DNA of 64,000 nucleotides from Mycolicibacter heraklionensis (GTDB taxonomy: Bacteria; Actinomycetota; Actinomycetes; Mycobacteriales; Mycobacteriaceae), in contig NZ_LDPO01000019.1 of assembly GCF_001021505.1 (NCBI RefSeq), forward strand, positions 1 through 64,000. The letters run 5' to 3'. The notes under the pieces are model-generated. The model was not told the origin of the DNA and did no database searches. It saw only the letters and a program-made list of their open reading frames with translations. Below, in pieces: positions 18,909-27,072 of the stretch (position 1 is the first letter of the stretch; every line of letters begins with the position of its first letter). The position numbers and the translations under genes are program-made.

Positions 18909-20315
18909 CTAGCTTCGATCCAGTAGCTGCGGCGGCGCCAGATGGCCGCCGCGCCGGTCAGCGATCTCGACCAGGTGGTGCAGCGCCGCAACGATGTTGG
19001 CGGCCGGCACCGTGCGCAGGCCGCCGACGGTGGCCGGGGCGCCCGGGGGAGTGAGCGCGGTGGTGAATCCCAGCCGGGCCGCCTCGGCGAGCCGGCGGTC
19101 CATCCCGCTGATCGGCCGCAGGTCACCGGCCAGGCCGACTTCGCCCACCACCACGGTGGTCGCCGGCAGCGGCAGATCCGAATACGCCGAGGCCAGCGCG
19201 ATGGCGACGGCCAGGTCCGTGGACGGGTCAGTCAACCGCATACCGCCGACCGTGGACAGGTAGATGTCGCCGGCCGCAATCGGCAGCTCGGCGTGCTTGT
19301 CGAGCACCGCGGTGATCATGGCGGCCCGGGCGTGGTCGATACCGCTGACCGCACGCCGCGGCGAGCCGCCCGCCGGTTTGGCCAGCAGCGCCTGGACTTC
19401 GCCGATCAGCGGGCGCTTGCCATCCAGGGCGACGGTGATTGCGGTGCCCGGCACCGGCTCGCTGCGCTGCTCCAGGAAGAGACCGGACGGGTCGGCGATC
19501 CCCTCGATGCCGTCGTCGCGGAGCAGGAAGCAGCCCACCTCGTCGGTGGCGCCGAACCGATTCTTGACCGCCCGCACCATCCGCAGCACCGAGTTGCGGT
19601 CGCCCTCGAAGTGCAGCACCACATCGACGAGGTGCTCCAGGGAACGCGGGCCGGCGATCGCGCCGTCCTTTGTCACGTGTCCGACCAGGACCAACGCCAC
19701 ATCGGCACTCTTGGCGGCCGCGGTCAGGGCGGCCGTGACGGCCCGCACCTGGGTGACCCCGCCGGCCACGCCGTCGGTGTCGGCGGCCGCGACGGTCTGC
19801 ACCGAATCGACCACCACCAGGGTGGGCCGCACCGCCTCGATGTGGCCCAATACGGTCTGCAGGTCCGATTCGGAGGCCAGGTAGATCTCGTCGTGGCTGC
19901 AACCGGTGCGCTCGGCGCGCAGCCGGATCTGCCCCGCGGACTCCTCTCCGGATACATACAGCGCCCGGCGCCCGGCCAGCGCCCAGCGGTGGGCCACCTC
20001 GAGCAGCAGCGTGGATTTGCCGACGCCGGGATCGCCGGCCAGCAGCGTGACCGAGCCGGGGACCACTCCGCCGCCCAACACCCGGTCGAGTTCGGTGACA
20101 CCGGTCGGCGCCGGTCGTGCGCGACCCGCCTCGATGGAGCTGATCGGCACCGCGGGCCGTGCCGGTGCCGCCGGCCGCAGCCCGCCCGCCGGTGCGGCTG
20201 CTTCGCCTACCGGGTCGATACCGCCCCAGCTACCGCACTCCGGGCAGCGGCCCAACCACTTCGCGGTGGTGTTCCCGCATTCCGAACAGCGAAAGAGCGA
20301 ACGTGCCTTGGCCAC
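18909..20315 (-). CDS. radA: DNA repair ATPase RadA (Sms)
   Basis: RadA is a hexameric helicase-like ATPase that promotes branch migration during recombination. The 468-residue protein has the N-terminal four-cysteine zinc finger (CSECG...CPECGSWG, residues 10-29), Walker A GDPGVGKST near 90, the RadA signature KNRFG, and a C-terminal Lon-protease-like domain lacking the catalytic pair. The start is GTG 20315. In M. tuberculosis disA follows directly downstream on the same strand. Here the next gene is the convergent Rv3587c homologue and disA is gone. Confidence 0.97.
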   Translation of the reverse strand: MAKARSLFRCSECGNTTAKWLGRCPECGSWGGIDPVGEAAAPAGGLRPAAPARPAVPISSIEAGRARPAPTGVTELDRVLGGGVVPGSVTLLAGDPGVGKSTLLLEVAHRWALAGRRALYVSGEESAGQIRLRAERTGCSHDEIYLASESDLQTVLGHIEAVRPTLVVVDSVQTVAAADTDGVAGGVTQVRAVTAALTAAAKSADVALVLVGHVTKDGAIAGPRSLEHLVDVVLHFEGDRNSVLRMVRAVKNRFGATDEVGCFLLRDDGIEGIADPSGLFLEQRSEPVPGTAITVALDGKRPLIGEVQALLAKPAGGSPRRAVSGIDHARAAMITAVLDKHAELPIAAGDIYLSTVGGMRLTDPSTDLAVAIALASAYSDLPLPATTVVVGEVGLAGDLRPISGMDRRLAEAARLGFTTALTPPGAPATVGGLRTVPAANIVAALHHLVEIADRRGGHLAPPQLLDRS

Positions 20316-20366
20316 TCGGCGACCGTATCGGCTAGGTCCGACAGTGTCGGCGGTGACGCGCTCGCG

Positions 20367-20915
20367 TCAGTGGTGTGAAGCTGGGCCGGCAGAGATCGGC
20401 ACGTCCACGCGCACGTCGCCGGCCTTCCTGAAGGTGAAGGTGAAGTCGTAGGTGAGCCCGTTGCGGATCGCCTTGTCCAGGGTCACCGTCGCCGAGGCGG
20501 TGTTGGCGTTGGCGACCTCGGGCAGCGCCTTGGCGGCGGGAGCGGTCGGCAGGTCGGGACCGGCCGGGGCGCTGAAGACCAGGACGCCGCCGACGGGCAC
20601 GGTCTTGCTGCCGGTCGGTGACACCTTGCCGATCGAGGTCTTGATGTCGGTCAGCTCGTCGTCGGAGTCGGTCGACTGATTGCTGACCGCGAACACCAGG
20701 TCGACGGTCTCGCCGGGCTCCAACGCGTCGCCGGTCTGCGTCGCCTGGATGCGCACGTCGCGCAGTGCCAGGTTGCCGATGGTGGCCGAGGCGCCATTGA
20801 CCGCGGACGCCTGGTCAGCGGTCTGAGAGATCTGTCCGGTACCGCAGCCGGCCAGCGCCGCCGCAGCAACCAGCGCGATCGCAGCCTTGTTGAAGGCCCT
20901 GCTGAACGAGTTCAC
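20367..20915 (-). CDS. lpqE: Lipoprotein LpqE
   Basis: From the GTG complementing 20913-20915, with AGGAG seven bases before it, the product is 182 residues, the length of M. tuberculosis LpqE. A longer in-frame ATG at 20972 lacks that support. The signal peptide ends in the lipobox AALAGC with Cys near residue 24. The mature part is a beta-sandwich-like exported domain containing ISQTADQ and GLTYDFTFTFRKAG. It is an uncharacterised cell-envelope lipoprotein, possibly carrying a copper-chaperone-like (PCuAC) fold; that last point is an inference. Confidence 0.9.
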   Translation of the reverse strand: MNSFSRAFNKAAIALVAAAALAGCGTGQISQTADQASAVNGASATIGNLALRDVRIQATQTGDALEPGETVDLVFAVSNQSTDSDDELTDIKTSIGKVSPTGSKTVPVGGVLVFSAPAGPDLPTAPAAKALPEVANANTASATVTLDKAIRNGLTYDFTFTFRKAGDVRVDVPISAGPASHH

Positions 20916-21175
20916 GTATGGTCTCCTGCTCGGCCGTCGCGACTTGTGACTATGCACTGTAGTAGCAACCATCTCATGGCGGTAGCGCAGGGTTGCGGGC
21001 CGTCCGCCACCCCCGTCGACCAGCCCTGATCAGGCTCCGATCAGGATTGACCCAGCACGCTTCTGTCGTGCTGTCAACCCCCCTTCTGGGGCTGCGGTGC
21101 CCCTGACCTGCACCGTTGGTGGTCGCGTGTTGTGGCGGCGTGTTAGCATGGGGTAGCGAAAGGGGCTCAAATCAG

Positions 21176-21664
21176 ATGATCTTTAAGGTCGGAGACACCG
21201 TCGTATATCCACACCACGGTGCAGCGTTGATCGAGGCGATTGAAACCCGGACCATCAAAGGCGAGCAAAAGGACTATCTGGTCCTCAAGGTGGCGCAGGG
21301 CGACCTCACCGTTCGAGTTCCCGCTGAAAATGCCGAATATGTCGGTGTGCGTGACGTTGTCGGCCAAGAAGGCCTGGACAAGGTCTTCCAGGTGTTGCGT
21401 GCCCCGCACACCGAGGAACCGACCAACTGGTCGCGTCGCTACAAGGCCAACCTGGAGAAGCTCGCCTCCGGCGACGTGCACAAGGTAGCCGAGGTTGTTC
21501 GTGACCTGTGGCGGCGTGACCAGGAGCGCGGCCTGTCCGCCGGCGAGAAGCGGATGCTGGCCAAGGCGCGTCAGATCCTGGTCGGTGAGCTGGCCCTGGC
21601 CGAGAACACCGATGACGCCAAGGCGGAGACCATCCTCGACGAGGTGCTGGCCGCGGCGTCCTGA
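21176..21664 (+). CDS. carD: RNA polymerase-binding transcription factor CarD
   Basis: CarD binds the beta subunit of RNA polymerase and stabilises the open complex, chiefly at rRNA and housekeeping promoters. The 162-residue protein starts at ATG 21176 (MIFKVGDTVVYPHHGAA) after AAAGGGG. The N-terminal Tudor-like interaction domain spans residues 1-60. The C-terminal helical domain carries the DNA-wedge tryptophan in TNWSRRYKAN. The 260-base gap to divergent lpqE must hold its promoter; I see no confident -35/-10 pair. Confidence 0.98.
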   Translation: MIFKVGDTVVYPHHGAALIEAIETRTIKGEQKDYLVLKVAQGDLTVRVPAENAEYVGVRDVVGQEGLDKVFQVLRAPHTEEPTNWSRRYKANLEKLASGDVHKVAEVVRDLWRRDQERGLSAGEKRMLAKARQILVGELALAENTDDAKAETILDEVLAAAS

Positions 21665-21679
21665 GCTGCCGGGAAATAG

Positions 21680-22345
21680 GTGGCAACCACAGTAGCCGTG
21701 GTGCCGGCCGCCGGTTCGGGTGTGCGGCTCGGTGCTGGCGTACCGAAGGCATTCTTTCTGCTGGGCGGCGTGACGCTGGTCGAGCGCGCCGTGGCGGGGC
21801 TGCGACAGTCCGGGGTGGTCGACCAGGTTGTGGTCGCGGTGCCACCCGATCGCACCGATGAGGCCAAGCTGATCCTGGGCGGGACGGCCACCGTGGTGGC
21901 CGGCGGTGCTCATCGTGTCGACTCGGTGCGGCTGGCGCTGGAGAGTGCCGGGGATCCCGAATTCGTGCTGGTCCATGACGCGGCGCGACCCCTGACCCCA
22001 CCGGCGCTGGTGGCCCGGGTGGTCGAGGCCTTGCACGCCGGGTACCGTGCCGTCGTTCCGGCGCTCCCGGTCGCCGACACCATCAAGGCGGTCGACGCGA
22101 ACGGCACCGTCCTGGGCACGCCCGAGCGGGCCGGCCTGCGGGCCGTGCAGACCCCGCAGGGCTTCGCCGCCGACCTGCTGTTGCGGGCCTACCAGCAGGC
22201 CGGAGCGGGCACGCAGTTCACCGACGACGCCTCGATGGTCGAACACGTCGGCGGCCAGGTCCAGACCGTCGAAGGCGATCCGCTGGCCTTCAAGATCACC
22301 ACCGCGCTGGACGCGGTGCTGGCCGAGGCCGTGGTCAACCGGTGA
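21680..22345 (+). CDS. ispD: 2-C-methyl-D-erythritol 4-phosphate cytidylyltransferase IspD
   Basis: IspD catalyses the third step of the MEP isoprenoid pathway, forming CDP-ME from MEP and CTP. The 221-residue protein has the nucleotide-binding loop VVPAAGSGVRLGAGVPKAF at the N-terminus, and DAARPLTPP and VQTPQGF further on. The start is GTG 21680, 15 bases after the carD stop. It overlaps ispF by four bases (GTGA). The carD-ispD-ispF order is the standard mycobacterial arrangement. Confidence 0.97.
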   Translation: MATTVAVVPAAGSGVRLGAGVPKAFFLLGGVTLVERAVAGLRQSGVVDQVVVAVPPDRTDEAKLILGGTATVVAGGAHRVDSVRLALESAGDPEFVLVHDAARPLTPPALVARVVEALHAGYRAVVPALPVADTIKAVDANGTVLGTPERAGLRAVQTPQGFAADLLLRAYQQAGAGTQFTDDASMVEHVGGQVQTVEGDPLAFKITTALDAVLAEAVVNR

Positions 22346-22818
22346 GCGCGCTGCCGCGGGTCGGCTTGGGCACCGACGTGCATCCGATCGAGCCGGGACG
22401 GCCCTGCTGGCTGTTGGGGTTGCTGTTTCCCGACGCCGACGGCTGCGCCGGGCACTCCGACGGCGATGTGGCCGCACACGCCCTGTGTGACGCGCTGCTG
22501 TCGGCGGCAGGATTGGGGGACCTGGGGGCGGTGTTCGGCGTCGACGAGCCCCGCTGGGCACGAGTAACCGGTGCTGTGATGCTCGGCCACGTGCGCGAAC
22601 TGGTGGCCGAGAGCGGGTTCGTGATCGGGAACGCCGCGGTGCAGGTCATCGGCAACCGGCCGAAGGTGGGGCCCCGCCGTGTCGAAGCGGAGCAGCTGCT
22701 GTCGGAATTGCTGGGCGCACCGGTTTCGGTGTCGGCAACCACCACCGACGGCCTGGGACTCACCGGTCGAGGTGAGGGACTGGCCGCGGTGGCTACCGCG
22801 TTGGTGGTGCCTGCTTAG
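22342..22818 (+). CDS. ispF: 2-C-methyl-D-erythritol 2,4-cyclodiphosphate synthase IspF
   Basis: IspF cyclises CDP-ME 2-phosphate to MEcPP. The 158-residue protein has the zinc ligands Asp12 and His14 in GTDVHP and His46 in GHSDGDVAAH, plus the C-terminal signature ATTTDGLGLTGRGEG. It is translationally coupled to ispD. Its stop lies 14 bases from the stop of a convergent secreted-protein gene. Confidence 0.97.
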   Translation: MSALPRVGLGTDVHPIEPGRPCWLLGLLFPDADGCAGHSDGDVAAHALCDALLSAAGLGDLGAVFGVDEPRWARVTGAVMLGHVRELVAESGFVIGNAAVQVIGNRPKVGPRRVEAEQLLSELLGAPVSVSATTTDGLGLTGRGEGLAAVATALVVPA

Positions 22819-22832
22819 TTGCTGCGGCGGAT

Positions 22833-23720
22833 TTAGCAGCCGATGCCGAAGATGGCGCCGATGATCCCACACGGGATCTCGGTGGCCGCCGCCGTGCCAA
22901 TCTGCGCGCCCGCATCCGCACCGAGGTTGGCGACTTCCGCGCCGATGTTGGCGCCAAGGTCTGGGACAGTGTCGAGAATTGCGCTGGAAGCGGTGTCGCC
23001 AGCTGCGCCGGCGGCGTCACCCAGAGCGCCGGCGGTGTCACCCAGAGCGCCGCTCAAGAGGTCCGTGCTGGTCCCTGTGACCAAGTCGGGATCCACGGTG
23101 GACAAGAAGTCGATATTGCCCAGATCAAAAGGCAGATCCGCGGCGGAGGGCGCGCTGAAGAGGTCGGTCGCAGCGGCCGAGCCGACTTCCGCGGCTCCCA
23201 AGTTCAAAGCGTCGGTAGCCGCGGCCGAACCGGCGGCGGCGTCGGTCGAGGAGTTGGCTACGGTGGAGGCCGCTGAGCTGGTAAAGAGGCTCATCGCCGG
23301 CGTGGCCAGCATCGGCGCGTACATCGCCAACATCGGGGCCATCATCGCCATCTGCATGCCGATCTGGGGACCCATCGCAGCCATGCTCGCGGTGCTGGCG
23401 CCGGCGCCGGCGGTGGTGGCGGTCTGACCCATCTGGTCGGCCTGCTGCTCCGCCTGCTGCCGCTGCTGCTCGGCCTGGGCGTCCTGCACCATCTCCTGCT
23501 GGCCCGGCGCGATCGCCTGCTCGGCGGGCGTGATCTCCTGCTCGGCCGGTGCTGCCTGCTGGACCGGCGCAGAAACAAGTTCGGCGGGCTGAGGCTGCTG
23601 CTGCTGGTTGTTGTTCGGCTCATCGGCGTATGCCGTCGCGCTACCTGCGAATGCGACCGCAGCCAAGAGTGCACCCGAGACTGCCACCAGACGTTTACCC
23701 ACTGCCGCAATATATGCCAC
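22833..23720 (-). CDS. Secreted Gln/Met/Ala-rich protein of unknown function
   Basis: The likely start is the GTG complementing 23718-23720, preceded by GGTGGT; longer readings have no signal peptide context. The 295-residue product has a Sec signal peptide with cleavage near ATAYA-DEP, then an Asn/Gln/Pro/Glu-rich segment (about 35-95). A Met-rich hydrophobic patch follows (QMAMMAPMLAMYAPMLATPAM), then Ala/Asp/Thr-rich repeats of the type GALGDTAGALGDAAG. The end is hydrophobic with two cysteines (IPCGIIGAIFGIGC). It lies between ispF and cysS, which are adjacent in M. tuberculosis. I do not recognise the family. Confidence 0.75.
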   Translation of the reverse strand: MAYIAAVGKRLVAVSGALLAAVAFAGSATAYADEPNNNQQQQPQPAELVSAPVQQAAPAEQEITPAEQAIAPGQQEMVQDAQAEQQRQQAEQQADQMGQTATTAGAGASTASMAAMGPQIGMQMAMMAPMLAMYAPMLATPAMSLFTSSAASTVANSSTDAAAGSAAATDALNLGAAEVGSAAATDLFSAPSAADLPFDLGNIDFLSTVDPDLVTGTSTDLLSGALGDTAGALGDAAGAAGDTASSAILDTVPDLGANIGAEVANLGADAGAQIGTAAATEIPCGIIGAIFGIGC

Positions 23721-23813
23721 GTCACACCACCTGTCCACCGATGCGGCAGTTGGTAGCCGTTCCTGGCAATCCCTGGTAGCGGCGCGCGTGGCGGTCGAAG
23801 ACCCGGCGCCCGG

Positions 23814-23819
23814 TAAGCT
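23814..23819 (+). promoter_or_regulatory. Candidate -10 element (TAAGCT) of a leaderless cysS promoter
   Basis: TAAGCT ends eight bases before GTG 23828 and no Shine-Dalgarno sequence lies between. The stretch TAAGCTGGCCCGTCGTG matches the lysS promoter-start region in 15 of 17 positions, including the spacing to GTG. Confidence 0.5.
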
Positions 23820-23827
23820 GGCCCGTC

Positions 23828-25237
23828 GTGACCGATCGCCCCAGCCTGCGGCTGCACGACACGGCAACCGGCGCCGTGCGTGAATTTATCCCGCTGCGGC
23901 CCGGTCATGTGTCTATTTATCTATGCGGTGCCACCGTGCAGGCGCCGCCGCATATCGGCCATGTCCGCAGCGGCGTGGCGTTCGACGTATTGCGCCGGTG
24001 GCTCACCGCCCGCGGCTACGACGTCGCCTTCGTGCGCAACGTGACCGACATCGACGACAAGATCCTCACCAAGGCCGCCGCGGCGGGCCGGCCCTGGTGG
24101 GAGTGGGCCGCCACCTACGAACGTGAGTTCACCGCCGCCTATGACGCGCTGGGGGTGCTGCCGCCGTCGGCCGAACCGCGCGCCACCGGACACATCACCC
24201 AGATGGTCGAGCTGATCCAGCGCCTGATCGACTCGGGACACGCCTACACCGGCGGCGGCGACGTGTACTTCGACGTGCTCAGCTACCCCGACTACGGCCA
24301 GCTGTCCGGTCATCGGATCGACGACGTGCACCAGGGCGAGGGGGTCGCCACCGGCAAGCGCGATCCGCGCGACTTCACGCTGTGGAAAGGCGCCAAGCCC
24401 GGTGAGCCCAGCTGGCCCACGCCGTGGGGACCGGGCCGTCCGGGCTGGCACCTGGAGTGTTCGGCGATGGCCCGGACCTACCTCGGCGCCGAATTCGACA
24501 TCCACTGCGGTGGGATGGATCTGGTCTTCCCGCACCATGAGAACGAGATCGCCCAGAGCCGCGCCGCCGGGGACGGATTCGCGAACTACTGGCTGCACAA
24601 CGGCTGGGTCACCCTGGGCGGCGAGAAGATGAGCAAGTCGCTGGGCAATGTGCTGTCGATGTCGGCGGTGCTGCAACGGGTTCGGCCCGCCGAACTGCGG
24701 TACTACCTGGGCAGCGCGCACTACCGGTCGATGCTCGAGTTCTCCGAGACCGCGCTGCGCGACGCCGTCAACGCCTACGTCGGCATCGAGGACTTCCTGC
24801 ACCGGGTGCGCAGCCGGGTGGGTGCGGTGAATCTGGGCACCTGGACACCGCGGTTCGCCGCCGCGCTCGACGACGACCTGTCGGTGCCGATCGCCCTGGC
24901 CGAGGTGCACCGGACACGCGCGGAGGGCAACCGGGCGCTGGACTCCGGCGACCACGAGGGCGCGCTGGCCGCGGCCGGTGCGATCCGGGCGATGATGGAC
25001 GTGCTGGGCTGCGACCCGCTCAACGAGCGCTGGGAGTCGCGCGATGAGACCTCCGCGGCGCTGGCTGCGGTCGACGTCCTGGTGCGCGCCGAGCTGGAAC
25101 GCCGGGAAACCGCTCGCGCGGAACGGGATTGGCAGCTGGCCGACGAGATCCGCTGCCGACTCAAGGACGCCGGCATCGAGGTCACCGACACCGGGGATGG
25201 TCCGCAATGGTCACTGCTGGTGGAGGGGTCTGAGTAG
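23828..25237 (+). CDS. cysS: Cysteinyl-tRNA synthetase
   Basis: This class I enzyme charges tRNA-Cys. The 469-residue protein (same length as M. tuberculosis CysS1) has the HIGH motif as HIGH at 42-45, Cys33 as first zinc ligand, WHLECSAMA and HCGGMDLVFPHHENE, and KMSKS near residue 268. It lacks the changes that mark MshC, the mycothiol ligase paralogue, and has the full anticodon-binding C-terminus. The start is GTG 23828, probably leaderless. The methyltransferase gene follows with no intergenic base. Confidence 0.97.
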   Translation: MTDRPSLRLHDTATGAVREFIPLRPGHVSIYLCGATVQAPPHIGHVRSGVAFDVLRRWLTARGYDVAFVRNVTDIDDKILTKAAAAGRPWWEWAATYEREFTAAYDALGVLPPSAEPRATGHITQMVELIQRLIDSGHAYTGGGDVYFDVLSYPDYGQLSGHRIDDVHQGEGVATGKRDPRDFTLWKGAKPGEPSWPTPWGPGRPGWHLECSAMARTYLGAEFDIHCGGMDLVFPHHENEIAQSRAAGDGFANYWLHNGWVTLGGEKMSKSLGNVLSMSAVLQRVRPAELRYYLGSAHYRSMLEFSETALRDAVNAYVGIEDFLHRVRSRVGAVNLGTWTPRFAAALDDDLSVPIALAEVHRTRAEGNRALDSGDHEGALAAAGAIRAMMDVLGCDPLNERWESRDETSAALAAVDVLVRAELERRETARAERDWQLADEIRCRLKDAGIEVTDTGDGPQWSLLVEGSE

Positions 25238-26179
25238 ATGGCCGGAAATTCCAAGCGCAAGGGTGCGGTGCGTAAGCCCGGCACCAAGAAGGGTCCGACG
25301 GTCGGCTCCGGCGGCCAGCGGCGCCGTGGGCTCGAAGGCCGCGGCGCCACGCCGCCGGCCCACAAGCGCGAATACCACCCGGCGGCCAAAGCGGCCAAAC
25401 GCGCGGCCAAACAGCGCGCCTACCGGACCGCCAAGCGCACCGACGAGAACGAGACCGTGCTGGGCCGCAACCCGGTCCTGGAGTGCCTGCGTGCCGGAAT
25501 CCCGGCCACCGCCCTGTATGTGGCGCTCGGCGCCGAGGCCGATGAGCGCCTGACCGAATCGGTCACTCGCGCAGCCGATTCCGGATTGCCGATCCTGGAG
25601 GTTCCGCGGTCCGACCTGGACAAGATGACCACCAATGGTCTGCACCAGGGCATCGCGCTGCAGGTTCCGCCGTACGCCTATGCCCACCCGGACGATCTGC
25701 TGGCCGCCGCCCGGCAGGATGCCGCGCCTGCGCTGCTGGTCGCGCTGGACAACATCTCCGATCCACGCAACCTGGGAGCCATCGTGCGCTCGGTGGCGGC
25801 GTTCGGCGGACACGGCGTGGTGATCCCGCAGCGTCGCTCGGCGTCGGTGACCGCGGTGGCGTGGCGCACCAGTGCCGGTGCGGCAGCGCGCATTCCGGTG
25901 GCACGGGCGGCAAACCTGAACCAAACCCTGAAGGCGTGGGCGGACCGCGGCCTGCAGATCGTCGGGTTGGACGCCGGCGGCGACACCATGGTCGACGACC
26001 TCGACGGCGCCGGCCCGATGGTGCTGGTCGTCGGTTCCGAGGGCAAGGGGCTGTCCCGACTGGTCCGGCAGAACTGCGACGCCATCGTGTCGATTCCGAT
26101 GTCCGGACCCACCGAGTCGCTCAACGCATCGGTGGCCGCCGGGGTGGTACTGGCCGAAATCGCCCGTCAGCGACGGTGA
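25238..26179 (+). CDS. SpoU-family 23S rRNA/tRNA 2'-O-methyltransferase (Rv3579c homologue)
   Basis: The 313-residue protein has a Lys/Arg-rich N-terminal extension (about 1-70), a small substrate-binding domain (LGRNPVLECL onward), and a trefoil-knot SPOUT domain. Its motifs are DPRNLGAIVRS with the catalytic Arg, VVGSEGKGLSRLV, and SIPMSGPTESLNASVAAGVVL. These place it in the RlmB/TrmH group, but the exact modified nucleotide is not readable from sequence. ATG 25238 directly follows the cysS stop, so the two are co-translated. Confidence 0.93.
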   Translation: MAGNSKRKGAVRKPGTKKGPTVGSGGQRRRGLEGRGATPPAHKREYHPAAKAAKRAAKQRAYRTAKRTDENETVLGRNPVLECLRAGIPATALYVALGAEADERLTESVTRAADSGLPILEVPRSDLDKMTTNGLHQGIALQVPPYAYAHPDDLLAAARQDAAPALLVALDNISDPRNLGAIVRSVAAFGGHGVVIPQRRSASVTAVAWRTSAGAAARIPVARAANLNQTLKAWADRGLQIVGLDAGGDTMVDDLDGAGPMVLVVGSEGKGLSRLVRQNCDAIVSIPMSGPTESLNASVAAGVVLAEIARQRR

Positions 26180-27072
26180 TTCGCCGCGCCTTCCTCGCGG
26201 CGGCGCTGATCGCTGCGGTGGTGAGTCCGTCGGCAACGGCCGCCGCGCTACCGCCGACGTTCGACCTGCAGGCGCATCGCGGCGGCCGGGGCGAGACCAC
26301 CGAGGAGTCGCTGCGCGCCTTCGCCAAGTCACTCGAGCTGGGGGTCAGCACGCTTGAGTTGGACATCGTGCTGACTCGCGACGCCCAGCCGCTGGTGTGG
26401 CACGACCCGGTGATCGAACCGGCGAAGTGCACCGACACCAGCCCGGCCTTCATCGACGACCCCGACTACCCGTACGTGGGCAAGCGGGTAGCCGATCTCA
26501 CCCTCGTCCAGATCCACACCCTGGACTGCGGACAGCTGCTGCCGGAGTTCCCCGATGCGGAAGTGGTGCGGCACAACGTGATCGCGACCTTGCCGGAGGT
26601 CTTCGCGCTCGCCGGTCACACGGGCATCCGCTACAACATCGAGACCAAGGTCGACGCGCGCAACCCGCAGCAGATCGTCGACGTGATCCTGGCTGCGGTG
26701 CGCGCCGCCGGCAAGCTGGACGCCGTCGACATCCAGAGCTTCGACTGGCGCACCCTGGCGTTGGTGCGCGCCGCGGAACCGGCCATTCCGCTGGTCGCGC
26801 TCTGGGAGGAGGGGCCCGACCCGATCTCCGGTGCGGTGACGGCCGGCGCCGACGTCGTGTCGCCGGACTACTCGGTGGTGGATCGAGCGTTCGTGCAACG
26901 CGCACATGCGGCTGGGCTGCGGGTGATCCCGTGGACGGTCAACGACGCCGACGCCATGCGTCAGCAGATCGCCGCAGGAGTCGACGGGCTCATCACCGAC
27001 TATCCGGCGCGGGCGCGTGCCGTCATGGCCGAGCTCGGTATGTCGTTGCCGCCCGCCTACCGGGTCGGTTAG
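26176..27072 (+). CDS. Secreted glycerophosphodiester phosphodiesterase
   Basis: The start is GTG 26176, overlapping the preceding stop as GTGA; the longer in-frame reading lies within the methyltransferase gene. The 298-residue product has a signal peptide (VIRRAFLAAALIAAVVS) with cleavage near SATA-AAL. GDPD family motifs follow: AHRGGRGETTEES, TLELDIVLTRD and WHDPVI with the catalytic His, and ETKVD. It hydrolyses glycerophosphodiesters from phospholipid turnover outside the membrane. No lipobox is seen. It is not present between Rv3579c and arsB2 in M. tuberculosis, so it is an addition to this operon. Confidence 0.88.
   Translation: MIRRAFLAAALIAAVVSPSATAAALPPTFDLQAHRGGRGETTEESLRAFAKSLELGVSTLELDIVLTRDAQPLVWHDPVIEPAKCTDTSPAFIDDPDYPYVGKRVADLTLVQIHTLDCGQLLPEFPDAEVVRHNVIATLPEVFALAGHTGIRYNIETKVDARNPQQIVDVILAAVRAAGKLDAVDIQSFDWRTLALVRAAEPAIPLVALWEEGPDPISGAVTAGADVVSPDYSVVDRAFVQRAHAAGLRVIPWTVNDADAMRQQIAAGVDGLITDYPARARAVMAELGMSLPPAYRVG

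Noticed and set aside
20916..21175. A defined carD promoter
   Set aside because: TTGTGG and TTAGCAT elements are present but their spacing is wrong for a -35/-10 pair.
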